DNA of 62,077 nt, from positions 1 through 62,077 of the forward strand of contig JAZLLK010000046.1 in assembly GCA_045598105.1 (NCBI GenBank), in the 5' to 3' direction. Source of the DNA: UBA1205 sp045598105 (GTDB lineage Bacteria > Bacteroidota > Bacteroidia > Bacteroidales > WCHB1-69). The translations under genes and the position numbers were made by a program. Shown here in pieces: positions 1-8,282 of the stretch (positions are counted from its first letter, which is position 1; each line of letters opens with the position of its first letter). The notes under the pieces are model-generated. The model saw only the letters and a list, made by a program, of their open reading frames with translations. It was not told the origin of the DNA and ran no database searches.

Positions 1-1
1 G

Positions 2-772
2 GCTATTGACAAACATATTCCTATAGTGCGCAAAGCGGACTGCCAATACGGCTTTGAGCCGGGTGACACCATAGCCTATACCGGACGCATTCAAGGAGTG
101 GAACAATGTGTGGGCTGGAAAGAAATTTTTACCGCCAATGATACTGCCATTACCTTTATTTTCAGCAAAATATCCGGCTATACCTTATTGGATATATATT
201 ATGATAGTCTGGACAGACCGGAAGGTATAGTATGGCATTTGAGTGACACCATAGGTTATGATAACGGAAAGCCCTATGGCAAACATGGAAAAATTATGTC
301 ATTTGATAATGGGCATGGTATGTATAGTTCCTATTTTGACATGAAATTTGCTTATGCCTTTGATTCATTGGACGGGGAAGCCAATACCGATAAACTGATG
401 CAATTGAGAAATGACACCACTTTAAGTTTTCCTGAAAGGTTACAGGCTGCACCATGGTGCAGAGCACACGGTGATAAATGGTATATGCCCGCCATATTAG
501 AAGTCTTGGAGTTTAGGGGGTTAAGAGATTCCATAAATGCTAAGTTCGCCGATTATTCAGGTTGGGGCCGAATGAATTGTGACGAATTTTGGGGTGATGC
601 TTCATATACTTATTGGAGTAGTACCGAAGTGAATAATGCAGAAACAGAACCAGGTATCAGAAAAGCTTATAAGTCTGAATTCTCCAAAGCAAGTGACAAC
701 CGACCTGAAAATTATTTTACTATAGGTTGGGTTTATGAAGATCTTACTGTGAAAGCAGTGAAGAAGTTTTAA
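2..772 (+). CDS. C-terminal part of a secreted protein with a DUF1566/Lcl-like domain (5' end outside window)
   Basis: The reading frame is open from base 2, so the start lies to the left of the window; an internal GTG at 26 is not a convincing start. About 256 residues are visible. The segment WYMPAILEVLEF, followed about 50 residues later by YWSSTE, matches the pattern of DUF1566/Lcl-type C-terminal domains, which occur on secreted or surface proteins of Bacteroidota. The role of the domain is not established. No T9SS-type sorting domain is visible at the end (it ends KAVKKF). The next gene downstream is a 5S rRNA, so this CDS occupies the place where a 23S gene would be expected if the 5S belonged to a normal rRNA operon. 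The family call is moderate; the coding call is firm. Confidence 0.7.
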   Translation, partial: AIDKHIPIVRKADCQYGFEPGDTIAYTGRIQGVEQCVGWKEIFTANDTAITFIFSKISGYTLLDIYYDSLDRPEGIVWHLSDTIGYDNGKPYGKHGKIMSFDNGHGMYSSYFDMKFAYAFDSLDGEANTDKLMQLRNDTTLSFPERLQAAPWCRAHGDKWYMPAILEVLEFRGLRDSINAKFADYSGWGRMNCDEFWGDASYTYWSSTEVNNAETEPGIRKAYKSEFSKASDNRPENYFTIGWVYEDLTVKAVKKF

Positions 773-844
773 AAAAAATGGTTTTATTATTCCGTGTAAA
801 AGTTTCATTAATTGATTGAATTTAGGGAATAAAAAAATATATAT

Positions 845-955
<111 letters not shown>

Positions 956-965
956 TTTTTTTACA

Positions 966-997
966 AAAGAGGTCTCCTTATACGAGACCTCTTTTTG
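966..997 (+). terminator. Rho-independent terminator of the 5S gene
   Basis: AAAGAGGTCTC (966-976) and GAGACCTCTTT (984-994) form a perfect 11-bp stem with a 7-nt loop, followed by a T-rich run. It lies 10 bases after the 5S gene. Confidence 0.9.
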
Positions 998-1093
998 TTT
1001 TATAGTATCGACTGTATTTTAATGATTTTCATATATTTGTGAAAATCTTTTTCATTTTTTTTGCCTTTCTGGCAGTTTTTCATTTTTTTTGTT

Positions 1094-1101
1094 TACCTTT
1101 G
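1094..1101 (+). promoter_or_regulatory. Bacteroidota -7 promoter element for the 1146-3223 operon
   Basis: TACCTTTG matches the TAnnTTTG -7 consensus of Bacteroidota housekeeping promoters. It lies about 45 bases before the first start codon of the three-gene operon. Confidence 0.65.
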
Positions 1102-1145
1102 CGAAATAAAATAATACATTTTTTTTAAATAAAAAATAATCAGAT

Positions 1146-1664
1146 ATGAAAACAACAAAACAACAAAACAACAAAACAAATTACCATAAATACATAATGA
1201 AGTTATGTATAGTGGCGTATATGTTTGCTGTGGTATGCATGGTTGTTTCCTGCAAAAAAGATGAGTCTTTAGTGGCACAACAAGAAGTGGAAAAGGAGCA
1301 AAAACAGTCATCTCAAAATTTACAATTATTTTTATGTGAAATATGTGATGAAAATGGCAGAAATTGCCAAAACGGGGTAGAATGTAAGCATGTAACATGG
1401 CATGTTACTACCAACAGATGTTCGCGGGCACATCCTTGCCAATTGTTGGAGAATGCAGCAAATCAGCTTTCAACCACATATAATGTAATATCAAGAGATT
1501 CTGCCATGGTTTTATTAGAGCAGGTGGAGGAAGAATATGGCGATTTTCAGAATAGGAAATCGTTTGTGTTGCGTTTTTGGGATTTGTATGCTTATATGTA
1601 TGTAACGGGTGAAGTAGCACAAACTCCTGATGAATTATATAATTTAGCACAAGATGATGAATAG
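1146..1664 (+). CDS. Small cysteine-rich exported (lipo)protein of unknown function
   Basis: 172 residues from the ATG at 1146; a second in-frame ATG at 1197 begins MKLCIVAYMF and would give a more normal signal sequence. The hydrophobic stretch ends in VVSCKK, which fits a lipoprotein lipobox. The mature part begins with a Gln/Glu/Lys-rich linker and then has seven cysteines within about 40 residues (the CEIC, NCQNGVEC, RCS and HPCQ segments), suggesting disulfides or metal binding. The C-terminal half is acidic and probably helical. It overlaps the next gene by 11 bases, so the two are co-transcribed. Size and position recall the small NVEALA-type exported proteins that sit before BF3164/DUF4221 lipoproteins in Bacteroidetes, but no NVEALA motif is visible. 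Function unknown. Confidence 0.75.
   Translation: MKTTKQQNNKTNYHKYIMKLCIVAYMFAVVCMVVSCKKDESLVAQQEVEKEQKQSSQNLQLFLCEICDENGRNCQNGVECKHVTWHVTTNRCSRAHPCQLLENAANQLSTTYNVISRDSAMVLLEQVEEEYGDFQNRKSFVLRFWDLYAYMYVTGEVAQTPDELYNLAQDDE
1149..1180 (+). repeat. Tandem 8-bp repeat at the 5' end of a coding region
   Basis: AAAACAAC occurs three times exactly (1149-1156, 1157-1164, 1165-1172), followed by AAAACAAA. The period is 8, not a multiple of three, and the array begins right after the ATG at 1146. Gain or loss of a unit would shift the frame from that start codon but not from the ATG at 1197. Confidence 0.9.
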
Positions 1665-2793
1665 AAAGAATATAAATATTAAATGTATATGTTGTATAGT
1701 GCTGTTATGGGGTGTGTTGTTCAATTCGTGTAACAGAAGTGCAGAAAAAAACATAAGATATACTATAGTAGCCGATACGTTGCAGAATATGCCGGTATAT
1801 GATGCTTGTGGATTTTGGGAGTATCAAAATGAAATATTATATTACATAAAGCCGGTAGAAAGTGATTCGTTATACCTTTATAGAATACATGAAAATTGCA
1901 GTGCAGATATTTATGGCTATATGAAGTTGCCGGATAGTTTTGTGCATAACGGCTCGCGTGAGGTGAGCCGGTGGATAATAGTAAATATGGATACTGTTAT
2001 AGCTTATGAGGAAGGAAATAAAATTACCTTTTTGGATGTAAAAAATAATGAGGAAGCAGGCGAATTTTATTTGTCAAGTGAAGACAGTAATTGTGTGTAT
2101 GAGTCACGTTGTTTTGCCAATTATGACTGGAATAAGCAAAGAGAGGCCTTGCCGTTAATGTATTTTCATTGGAATTTTGAACAGAGAAAATATAACGGGG
2201 ATGTGGAAATATTGGCCGAATATTCGTTGAAGAACGGAATAAAGGTGTTACCGTTAAAATACCCGTATGAAATATATGATGTGTGTTTGGTAGAAAGTTT
2301 AAGTTCCGATCCTATGGTGGTGTGCAAAGGCGATACGTTTGTAATAGGATTTCAGCAAAGTCCTATGATATTGTGTTATAATGCTATAACTAATCATGTG
2401 GATTCCATGTATATTAAAAATAAGTATTACAAACCGCTGGAAGAAGACACATCGTATATAAAAGAATTGTCATTACCTAATTATTATTTGCGACAGTATA
2501 TATTAAATTTTTTGTATCAGGGTATGGTGTATAGTCCTTATGAGGATGTGTATTACAGGTTTTTTGTTAAGGATTTGTCATTAAAAAATGAGGAAGGGTT
2601 ATTTAACACTACGGCTGACAAGGTATATGGCGTAACGCTGATAGACGGACATTTCAATATAATAGGAGATGTTTGTTTTAATCAGGGGGAATATTACAGG
2701 CAATATTATCCCACGCGTATGGGTCTTTTAAATAGTAGAAAAACGGCAAATAATGCCATTATTATATCCAAGCTGATGTTTAGTTATGAGTAA
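1654..2793 (+). CDS. Lipoprotein, probable beta-propeller of DUF4221/BF3164 type
   Basis: 379 residues starting MMNRKN, with the second ATG three bases later equally possible. The N-terminal hydrophobic segment ends in LFNSCN, a plausible lipobox, so the protein is probably anchored in the outer membrane or periplasm. The body is rich in short beta-strand-like blocks with aromatic residues and ends with a typical strand (ANNAIIISKLMFSYE). This resembles the DUF4221 or 6-bladed-propeller lipoproteins of Bacteroidetes, whose biochemical role is unknown. It overlaps the upstream gene by 11 bases and the downstream gene by 8, so the three form one operon. The propeller assignment is inference from strand pattern and context. 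Confidence 0.7.
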   Translation: MMNRKNINIKCICCIVLLWGVLFNSCNRSAEKNIRYTIVADTLQNMPVYDACGFWEYQNEILYYIKPVESDSLYLYRIHENCSADIYGYMKLPDSFVHNGSREVSRWIIVNMDTVIAYEEGNKITFLDVKNNEEAGEFYLSSEDSNCVYESRCFANYDWNKQREALPLMYFHWNFEQRKYNGDVEILAEYSLKNGIKVLPLKYPYEIYDVCLVESLSSDPMVVCKGDTFVIGFQQSPMILCYNAITNHVDSMYIKNKYYKPLEEDTSYIKELSLPNYYLRQYILNFLYQGMVYSPYEDVYYRFFVKDLSLKNEEGLFNTTADKVYGVTLIDGHFNIIGDVCFNQGEYYRQYYPTRMGLLNSRKTANNAIIISKLMFSYE

Positions 2794-3223
2794 AAAGTAT
2801 ATGATATTAGGTATATTAGGGATAATGTTGGGGGCATGTCATACCGGTTCCATGCAGGAGCCTGTGTATCATGAGGAGGCATTATTAATGCAATATTTGA
2901 ATGAGTATCAATTTGATACTATGCCTCAAGGTGAATTTCTATTGTTTACATTTCGTACACAAAAGTTGTGTAGAACCTGTAGAGTAATACCGCTTGATAC
3001 GGTATTAAAAATGGCCGTAGAGAGCAAGTTGGAAGAGCCTATGTATGTATTGACCGACAATGTGGAGGATATGCAACATATACAGGCGGAATATGGTAGT
3101 GAAGTAATATGCCTTATAGGCAATGCCAATATAATGGATAAATACGGTATTCCGGCTTTGGAGCCGCTTTTGTTTAGAATTAATAATAAGAGGGTGGTAG
3201 AAGTGAGCAACTTTTATGAGTAG
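2786..3223 (+). CDS. Small lipoprotein with a CxxC motif, possibly thioredoxin-like
   Basis: 145 residues. The signal sequence ends in MLGACH, a good lipobox. The segment FLLFTFRTQKLCRTCR has beta-strand character followed by CRTC, which resembles the active-site position of thioredoxin-fold proteins. Later come an acidic helix-like region, the strand VICLIGNAN, and GIPALEPLLFRI, where a proline lies roughly where the cis-Pro loop of a thioredoxin fold would be. It is the last gene of the three-gene exported-protein operon and meets hydF convergently with a 12-base gap. A role in redox handling of the cysteine-rich first protein is attractive but is inference. It could also simply be a divergent lipoprotein with a structural disulfide. 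Confidence 0.7.
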   Translation: MSKKYMILGILGIMLGACHTGSMQEPVYHEEALLMQYLNEYQFDTMPQGEFLLFTFRTQKLCRTCRVIPLDTVLKMAVESKLEEPMYVLTDNVEDMQHIQAEYGSEVICLIGNANIMDKYGIPALEPLLFRINNKRVVEVSNFYE

Positions 3224-3235
3224 TGGTTGCGGGGT

Positions 3236-4417
3236 TTATTTCACAAATATTTCTACCGCTCTATTAAATATATGATTGGCATAGGCTATGCTCATTCCGT
3301 AGTTTGATACGGGAATATTGGCATTTATTATGCTTTTAATGCGTTGGCTCACCTGTTTATCGGTTACCATGCAGGCTCCGCATTGTATGGCCATGGCATA
3401 GGGAGTAAGGTCGGGCAGAGGATTAAGGGCCGATACCATGTCGAATTGGAGTTTTTTGCCTGTGAACTTTTGTATAAGTTTGGGTAGTTTTACTCTACCT
3501 ATATCTTCACAGTGGGTGGGGTGGGAGCATGATTCCAGCAGCAGTATTTTATCACCGTTTTGCAGTTGGCTTATGTGGGGTGTGCCTGCAATATAGTGTT
3601 CAAAATTTCCTTTGGTACGAGCCAATATAATGCTAAAGCCGGTGAGTGGTATGTGAGCGGGCACCATCTTATTCACTTCGTGAAATACCTGGCTATCGGT
3701 AATGACCATGTGAGGGTGGTGATGAGCCATGTAGTGTGGCAGTTCTTCCGGTTGCAGACATACGGCCACGGCGTGATTGTCTATTATATCTCTTATAAGC
3801 TGTACCTGAGGCAGTATGAGCCTTCCTTCCGGGGCTTCTTCGTCCTGAGGCATTACCAGTACTATGAGGTCATCAGGGTGAATTTTGTCACCTATAAGGG
3901 TTCGTTTTTGGTAGGCGGAAGGCGGGGTGATTTTTACAAGTGTGTTTATAATGTCATCTATACCTGTTCTGTTAATGGTGCTGGCTTGTATAAGTGGTAC
4001 ATTGTAGGCGTTAACGGCTTGTATTAAGTCGGCATTGGCGGTACATATATCGCTTTTGTTGTGTACACACATAAAAGGAATGTTATGTGCTATGAGTTGT
4101 GAGCATATTTTTTTTTCCTCATCGGTAAATTCGTTGTGTGATAGTACCACTATGGCTACATCTATGGTAGGTATGGTGTCCATTGTTTTTTTTACTCTTT
4201 GCGGCCCCAGTTCGCTATAGTCATCCACACCGGCGGTGTCAATGAATACGGCGGGTCCTATGCCGAATAGTTCCATGGTTTTTTTTACGGGGTCGGTAGT
4301 GGTGCCGGGGGTAGGTGATACTATGGCTATATCCTGACGGGTAATAGCGTTAATAAGGGAACTTTTTCCTTTGTTTTTTCTGCCGAAAATACCTATAAAT
4401 ATGCGTTTGGAGTTCAT
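3236..4417 (-). CDS. hydF: [FeFe]-hydrogenase maturation GTPase HydF
   Basis: HydF is the GTPase scaffold that carries the 2Fe precursor made by HydE and HydG and delivers it to the hydrogenase. The chosen start (MNSKRIF) lies 8 bases after the queA stop; a longer frame to 4516 would overlap queA by 92 bases. The P-loop GRKNKGKS is at residues 12-19, followed by the GTPase elements TPGTTTD and DTAG. The cluster-binding region contains CSH at 297-299 and CGAC at 346-349, matching the CxH...CxxC pattern of HydF with 46 residues between the His and the next Cys. The residue before CGAC is Gln, where many HydF proteins have His. At 393 residues the length is normal. HydE, HydG and hydrogenase genes are not in the window. 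Confidence 0.93.
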   Translation of the reverse strand: MNSKRIFIGIFGRKNKGKSSLINAITRQDIAIVSPTPGTTTDPVKKTMELFGIGPAVFIDTAGVDDYSELGPQRVKKTMDTIPTIDVAIVVLSHNEFTDEEKKICSQLIAHNIPFMCVHNKSDICTANADLIQAVNAYNVPLIQASTINRTGIDDIINTLVKITPPSAYQKRTLIGDKIHPDDLIVLVMPQDEEAPEGRLILPQVQLIRDIIDNHAVAVCLQPEELPHYMAHHHPHMVITDSQVFHEVNKMVPAHIPLTGFSIILARTKGNFEHYIAGTPHISQLQNGDKILLLESCSHPTHCEDIGRVKLPKLIQKFTGKKLQFDMVSALNPLPDLTPYAMAIQCGACMVTDKQVSQRIKSIINANIPVSNYGMSIAYANHIFNRAVEIFVK

Positions 4418-4424
4418 GATGTTT

Positions 4425-5654
4425 TTATATGAATAAGCATGCGTCACCGTAGCTGAGAAAGCGAAAATCGTGTTGGAGAGCGTAGTTGTATGTTTTTTTC
4501 CAGTCTTCATGTACAAATGCTGCTATGAGTAGCATGAGTGTGCTTTTGGGTTGGTGAAAATTGGTAATGAGTCCGCTCACCATTTGAGGCTTATAGTAAG
4601 GGGTAATCATAATGGCGGTGGAGGCATGAAAATGTTGGGGGGTGGTGTGGTCCATGTATTGTAATATTTGTTGTAAAGCCTGTGCAGGGGGAATAGTGTG
4701 GGGCAGTAGCCGGTTATATACTTCCCATTGTTCCAGGTGCAGGGTGGCGGGTGTGATATTTTCATGGTTCGTAATGGCCATGTGCAGTTTTACCCCCAGC
4801 CAATACAGGCTTTCGAGTGAGCGGGTGCTGGTGGTGCCTACAGTAATAATTTTTTTATGTATGTTTTCTATCAGTCGGGTAATGCTTTCACGGCTAAAGA
4901 ATATTTGTTCGGTGTGCATTACATGGTTTTCTATGTATTGCTCTGTTACGGGCTTAAAGGTGCCGGCGCCCACGTGAAGGGTGATATTAATATGTTGAAT
5001 ATGTTTTTGTTCTAAGGATTGAAATACATTTTGGGTGAAATGCAGGCCGGCAGTGGGGGCTGCTACGGAGCCTTTTTCCTTGGCAAAAACAGTCTGATAC
5101 CGCAGGGTATCATTGCCTGTAGCATCACGTTTAATATAGGGGGGCAGGGGCACTTTGCCTATGTGTTCCAATATTTCTCCAAATGACAGGCTTGCCGGTG
5201 TCCATGAGAATTGTACCTCAAATGCATCGCCTTGGCTGCGTAGGCGTTCTGCTTTAAGAGTTACGGATTGGCCTTGGTATTCGTAGGTTTGTTCTATGGA
5301 GGTTTTGAGGCGTTTGTTATTGCCTATGTAGCATAGCCATTGGCAGGAGCCCTGCACTTCAAATGCCAAAGCGTGCACGCAGGTGGGTTCCAGCGGTTCC
5401 AGGCAGAATATTTCTATCACGGAGCCGCTTTGTTTATGGAATAGCAGTCTGGCCTGTACTACCTTCGTATCATTGAATACCAGTATGTGGTTAGGGGTGA
5501 GGTAGTCGGCTATGTGTTTGAATCGGCTTTCGGTTATGTGGTGGTTTTGGTATACCAGCAATTTAGATTCGTCTCTTTTTTCACAAGGAAAAAGGGCTAT
5601 TTTTTCTTGGGGAAGAGGGTAGTCAAATTGGTTGATATCGGTAAGATTATTCAT
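4425..5654 (-). CDS. queA: S-adenosylmethionine:tRNA ribosyltransferase-isomerase
   Basis: QueA transfers and isomerises the ribosyl part of SAM onto 7-aminomethyl-deazaguanine in tRNA, making epoxyqueuosine. The 409-residue protein starts MNNLTDINQFDYPLP and contains family blocks such as FNDTKVVQARL, KGSVAAPTAGLHFT, HVGAGTFKPV, GTTSTRSLESL and TNFHQPKSTLMLLIAAF. It is longer than the roughly 350-residue E. coli enzyme, which is common in Bacteroidota. It overlaps the glycosyltransferase start by 8 bases and is followed 8 bases later by hydF, so it is in the middle of a minus-strand operon. The functional link to its neighbours is not obvious. Confidence 0.96.
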   Translation of the reverse strand: MNNLTDINQFDYPLPQEKIALFPCEKRDESKLLVYQNHHITESRFKHIADYLTPNHILVFNDTKVVQARLLFHKQSGSVIEIFCLEPLEPTCVHALAFEVQGSCQWLCYIGNNKRLKTSIEQTYEYQGQSVTLKAERLRSQGDAFEVQFSWTPASLSFGEILEHIGKVPLPPYIKRDATGNDTLRYQTVFAKEKGSVAAPTAGLHFTQNVFQSLEQKHIQHINITLHVGAGTFKPVTEQYIENHVMHTEQIFFSRESITRLIENIHKKIITVGTTSTRSLESLYWLGVKLHMAITNHENITPATLHLEQWEVYNRLLPHTIPPAQALQQILQYMDHTTPQHFHASTAIMITPYYKPQMVSGLITNFHQPKSTLMLLIAAFVHEDWKKTYNYALQHDFRFLSYGDACLFI

Positions 5655-6612
5655 GTAATATGTCTATGATTTCCTGTTCGTTAATAAAGTTCATACATTT
5701 AAAATGTTTTTTAGGGCAGTGGGCGTATCCCAGCTTGGAGCATGGGCGACAGTGCAGGTGTTTGTTTTCTATGATATAGTATTTTTCAGGTTGTTGGGGC
5801 ATGTAGGGGTACATGCCAAACAGGGGGGTGGTGTTGCCCCACACGCTTATTACGGTGGTATGTAGGGCGGCACCTATGTGCATAAGTCCGGTATCGCCGG
5901 TAATGAGGAAGGCGGCATGTTGTATCACGGCGGCTGATTCTCTTATGGACAATAGCCCGCAGAGGTTGGTAATAGGTTTATGAACCTGTTGTATAATGCT
6001 TTGTGCTTTGTTTATATCTGTTTTACCTCCTAACAGCACTATATGTCCGGATGTGCTGTTGCAAATATTGACTATTTTTTGTATAGGTATTTCTTTGGTG
6101 TAGTGCTGACTTCCTATTGCAATGGCTAAAAAACTGTTTTTTTGTAAATTTTGTGTGCAATTATAATCATCTTCGGTGAGGAAGAAATCCAATCCCTGTT
6201 GGTCGTTTTCTATGGCGAAGGGCAGTATGCGGGCGGTATCAAGGTATCGGTCCACTATGTGTACAGGGGGTAGTGTATTTATTTTAAAATGCACCAGCAA
6301 CCATTTACGTATATTGAGCTTGTTCAGGTGTCGTGTGGGGCAGTGCAGCTGGCGGCAAAGTGTGCGGGAGCGGTGGTTATTTTGTAAGTCTATAATATAG
6401 TCAAAATGTTCATTTTGCAGTTCTCTTATATTATCGGGCTTATATTCGTGCAGGGTATCTATATAAGGATTAGGCTGAAGTATGGGCATAAAGGCAGACT
6501 TACACACATAGTGTATTTGTGCTTGCGGGTGTATATTTTTAATGCAACGCATTACCGGCGTGGTAAGCACTATATCGCCTATGCTGCTGAGCCTTATTAT
6601 AAGTATTTTCAT
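5647..6612 (-). CDS. Glycosyltransferase family 9 (heptosyltransferase-like)
   Basis: GT9 enzymes add heptose or related sugars to the inner core of lipopolysaccharide at the cytoplasmic face of the inner membrane. The 321-residue protein begins MKILIIRLSSIGD, the classic GT9 N-terminus, followed by TPVMRCIK. In the C-terminal half it has HIVLLGGKTD and, further on, TGDTGLMHIGAALHTTVISVWG, the nucleotide-sugar-binding D-(T/S)-G-xMH-xA block. A Cys-rich end (HLHCRPCSKLGYAHCPKKHFKC) is usual in this family. The gene overlaps queA by 8 bases and starts 2 bases after the upstream stop, so translation is probably coupled. The exact sugar cannot be told from sequence. Confidence 0.9.
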   Translation of the reverse strand: MKILIIRLSSIGDIVLTTPVMRCIKNIHPQAQIHYVCKSAFMPILQPNPYIDTLHEYKPDNIRELQNEHFDYIIDLQNNHRSRTLCRQLHCPTRHLNKLNIRKWLLVHFKINTLPPVHIVDRYLDTARILPFAIENDQQGLDFFLTEDDYNCTQNLQKNSFLAIAIGSQHYTKEIPIQKIVNICNSTSGHIVLLGGKTDINKAQSIIQQVHKPITNLCGLLSIRESAAVIQHAAFLITGDTGLMHIGAALHTTVISVWGNTTPLFGMYPYMPQQPEKYYIIENKHLHCRPCSKLGYAHCPKKHFKCMNFINEQEIIDILHE

Positions 6613-6614
6613 GT

Positions 6615-7361
6615 TTAGTAGTAATAGGTGCGGTCAGTGGATTTTAGGGATTTTATTTTGTCGGTCTTTTTTTCGTTTATCATATACACGAGGTAGAGTG
6701 ATAAGGAGTTGTTCCGTTGTTGGCGTGTTTGTTCATTGTAGTAGGTGCTAGCTCTAAAATATCTGGTACGCATGGAATTAATGGAATATTCAAAGCGGAA
6801 GCCCACTTTAAGCTGTTGCCATATGCGGCAGCGTATATCCACTATGGCGCTTACGTCATTGGAGTGGAGTTTTTGTGCGGAGTCGGGGTGGGTGGAGTAG
6901 GCGGTACGTTGCCAGTCATATTCTATTTCCTTATAGTTTATCAGCCTGCTATACTGGAATCCTATGCCTATGGACCATATATTGCGGTCATAATAATGTA
7001 GCATTACCGGTACTGATACATAGTGAAGGGTGAGGTTGTATTTAAATTTTACGCCATACACGGGGTCGGCGGTATCTATGTTATAGTCGTATTGTTTTTC
7101 GCGGGCACCTTTGGGGTTATAGAGTATTTCCATGCTTACGGCCCAGCGTTTGTCTTCATTATATTTACTCCAGCTGAATGGCAGCATGGCGCCCAAGCCG
7201 GCTTTAGGACTCACTTTTTTGTATCCTACCACCATGTCGCCATCTACCTGTGAAAAATTACATCCTGCTATGATTTCACCTTTAAATCGCTGAGCATTAG
7301 CTGTATATATACATCCTGCAAGGACTGCTATTAGTATTACGTATGTGAAAATATGTTTCAT
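6615..7361 (-). CDS. Outer-membrane beta-barrel protein, PorT-like family
   Basis: 248 residues with a clear N-terminal signal peptide ending ANAQ. The mature protein starts FKGEIIAGCNFSQVDGD, which is typical of the small outer-membrane barrels grouped as PorT-like in Bacteroidota. It continues with alternating amphipathic strands (for example KYNLTLHYVSVPVMLHYY, then IWSIGIGFQYSRLI) separated by charged turns. It ends after a basic stretch with TYYY. It is the first gene of the four-gene minus-strand operon reaching hydF, and a TAnnTTTG element lies about 24 bases upstream. No specific ligand or partner is visible. Confidence 0.75.
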   Translation of the reverse strand: MKHIFTYVILIAVLAGCIYTANAQRFKGEIIAGCNFSQVDGDMVVGYKKVSPKAGLGAMLPFSWSKYNEDKRWAVSMEILYNPKGAREKQYDYNIDTADPVYGVKFKYNLTLHYVSVPVMLHYYDRNIWSIGIGFQYSRLINYKEIEYDWQRTAYSTHPDSAQKLHSNDVSAIVDIRCRIWQQLKVGFRFEYSINSMRTRYFRASTYYNEQTRQQRNNSLSLYLVYMINEKKTDKIKSLKSTDRTYYY

Positions 7362-7685
7362 ATATATATTTACTGCTAAAAATACAAAGGTAGCATTTTA
7401 ATTTCTATTTTTGCCAATCCATATGGCAAAAAAATAAGTACATATTTCGTTAAATACTTCCAAACGTGGAGGAGTAATAGAGAAAAATTGGTTGTAAAAG
7501 ATTGAAAAAATGTAGATTATGAGTGTTTTAATGGAATTTTGATATTTTTGTAAATATCTGATAAACAGCTTTGTGGTGATGTTTAATGCAGATATTAAAA
7601 AAAAAGATGTAGTAATATGGACTTTGGTAAGAAAAAAATGAGTATTTTTGCATCTTAAATTTTAACAATAATAAAACATATAATT
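7362..7685. promoter_or_regulatory. Divergent intergenic region with several promoter elements
   Basis: This 324-base gap holds one minus-strand element, TACCTTTG (7385-7392), serving the barrel gene, and three plus-strand TATTTTTG elements at 7406-7413, 7543-7550 and 7643-7650. The last has TTTG at 7623-7626, 16 bases upstream, and is the natural rpsP promoter. No open frame or recognised RNA structure was seen between the first and second elements. Confidence 0.55.
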
Positions 7686-8261
7686 ATGCCAGTAAAAATC
7701 AGATTACAAAGACGTGGAAAAAAAGGTCAACCCTTTTATCATGTAGTTGTTGCGGATGGTCGTGCACCTCGAAATGGTCGTTTTATTGAAAAAATAGGCA
7801 CTTATAATCCGCTTACACAGCCCGCTACTATCGTGTTAAACGAAGAGAGAGCATTTCATTGGGTAATGTGCGGAGCACAGCCTACTGATACAGCCAGAAT
7901 GATACTGAAAAGAGAAGGTATCTATTTGAAGAAACACCTTGCCGGTGGTGTTCAAAAAGGTGCATTCACTCAGGAAGTAGCAGATTCAAAGTTGGCAGCT
8001 TGGAAGCAGGACAAATCACACAAATTGAATGATGAAAAATTGTCTTTGACCAATGCCATCAGAGAAGAAAACAAAAAGCGTTTGGAAGCTGAAACTAAGG
8101 TGAAAGAAGCCAAAGCAGCAGCTTTGAACGAAAAGCGTGCCGCTATAGCAGCAGCCGAAGCTGCAAAGAAAGCTGAAGAAGAAGTAGCTCAAGCCGCAGC
8201 CGAAGAAGCACCTGCTACAGAAGATGCAGCCGCCGAAGAAACACCGGTCGCTGAAAATTAA
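7686..8261 (+). CDS. rpsP: Small ribosomal subunit protein bS16
   Basis: bS16 is a component of the 30S body. Residues 1-80 carry the family signature MPVKIRLQRRGKKGQPFYHVVVADGR (positions 1-26, key RLxRxGxKxxPxY) and IGTYNPLTQPATIVLN. The protein is 191 residues, against about 80 in E. coli. The extra C-terminal hundred residues form a Lys/Glu/Ala-rich, probably helical tail ending in repeated AAEEAPA-like units, a known feature of S16 in Bacteroidota. rimM follows 21 bases later, as in many bacteria, so ribosome assembly and structure genes are co-expressed. Confidence 0.97.
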   Translation: MPVKIRLQRRGKKGQPFYHVVVADGRAPRNGRFIEKIGTYNPLTQPATIVLNEERAFHWVMCGAQPTDTARMILKREGIYLKKHLAGGVQKGAFTQEVADSKLAAWKQDKSHKLNDEKLSLTNAIREENKKRLEAETKVKEAKAAALNEKRAAIAAAEAAKKAEEEVAQAAAEEAPATEDAAAEETPVAEN

Positions 8262-8282
8262 ATTTTTTTAGCATCGGACAAA

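Noticed and set aside
4418..4516. Upstream extension of hydF
   Set aside because: It overlaps queA by 92 bases; the P-loop GTPase start MNSKRIF at 4417 is normal for HydF.
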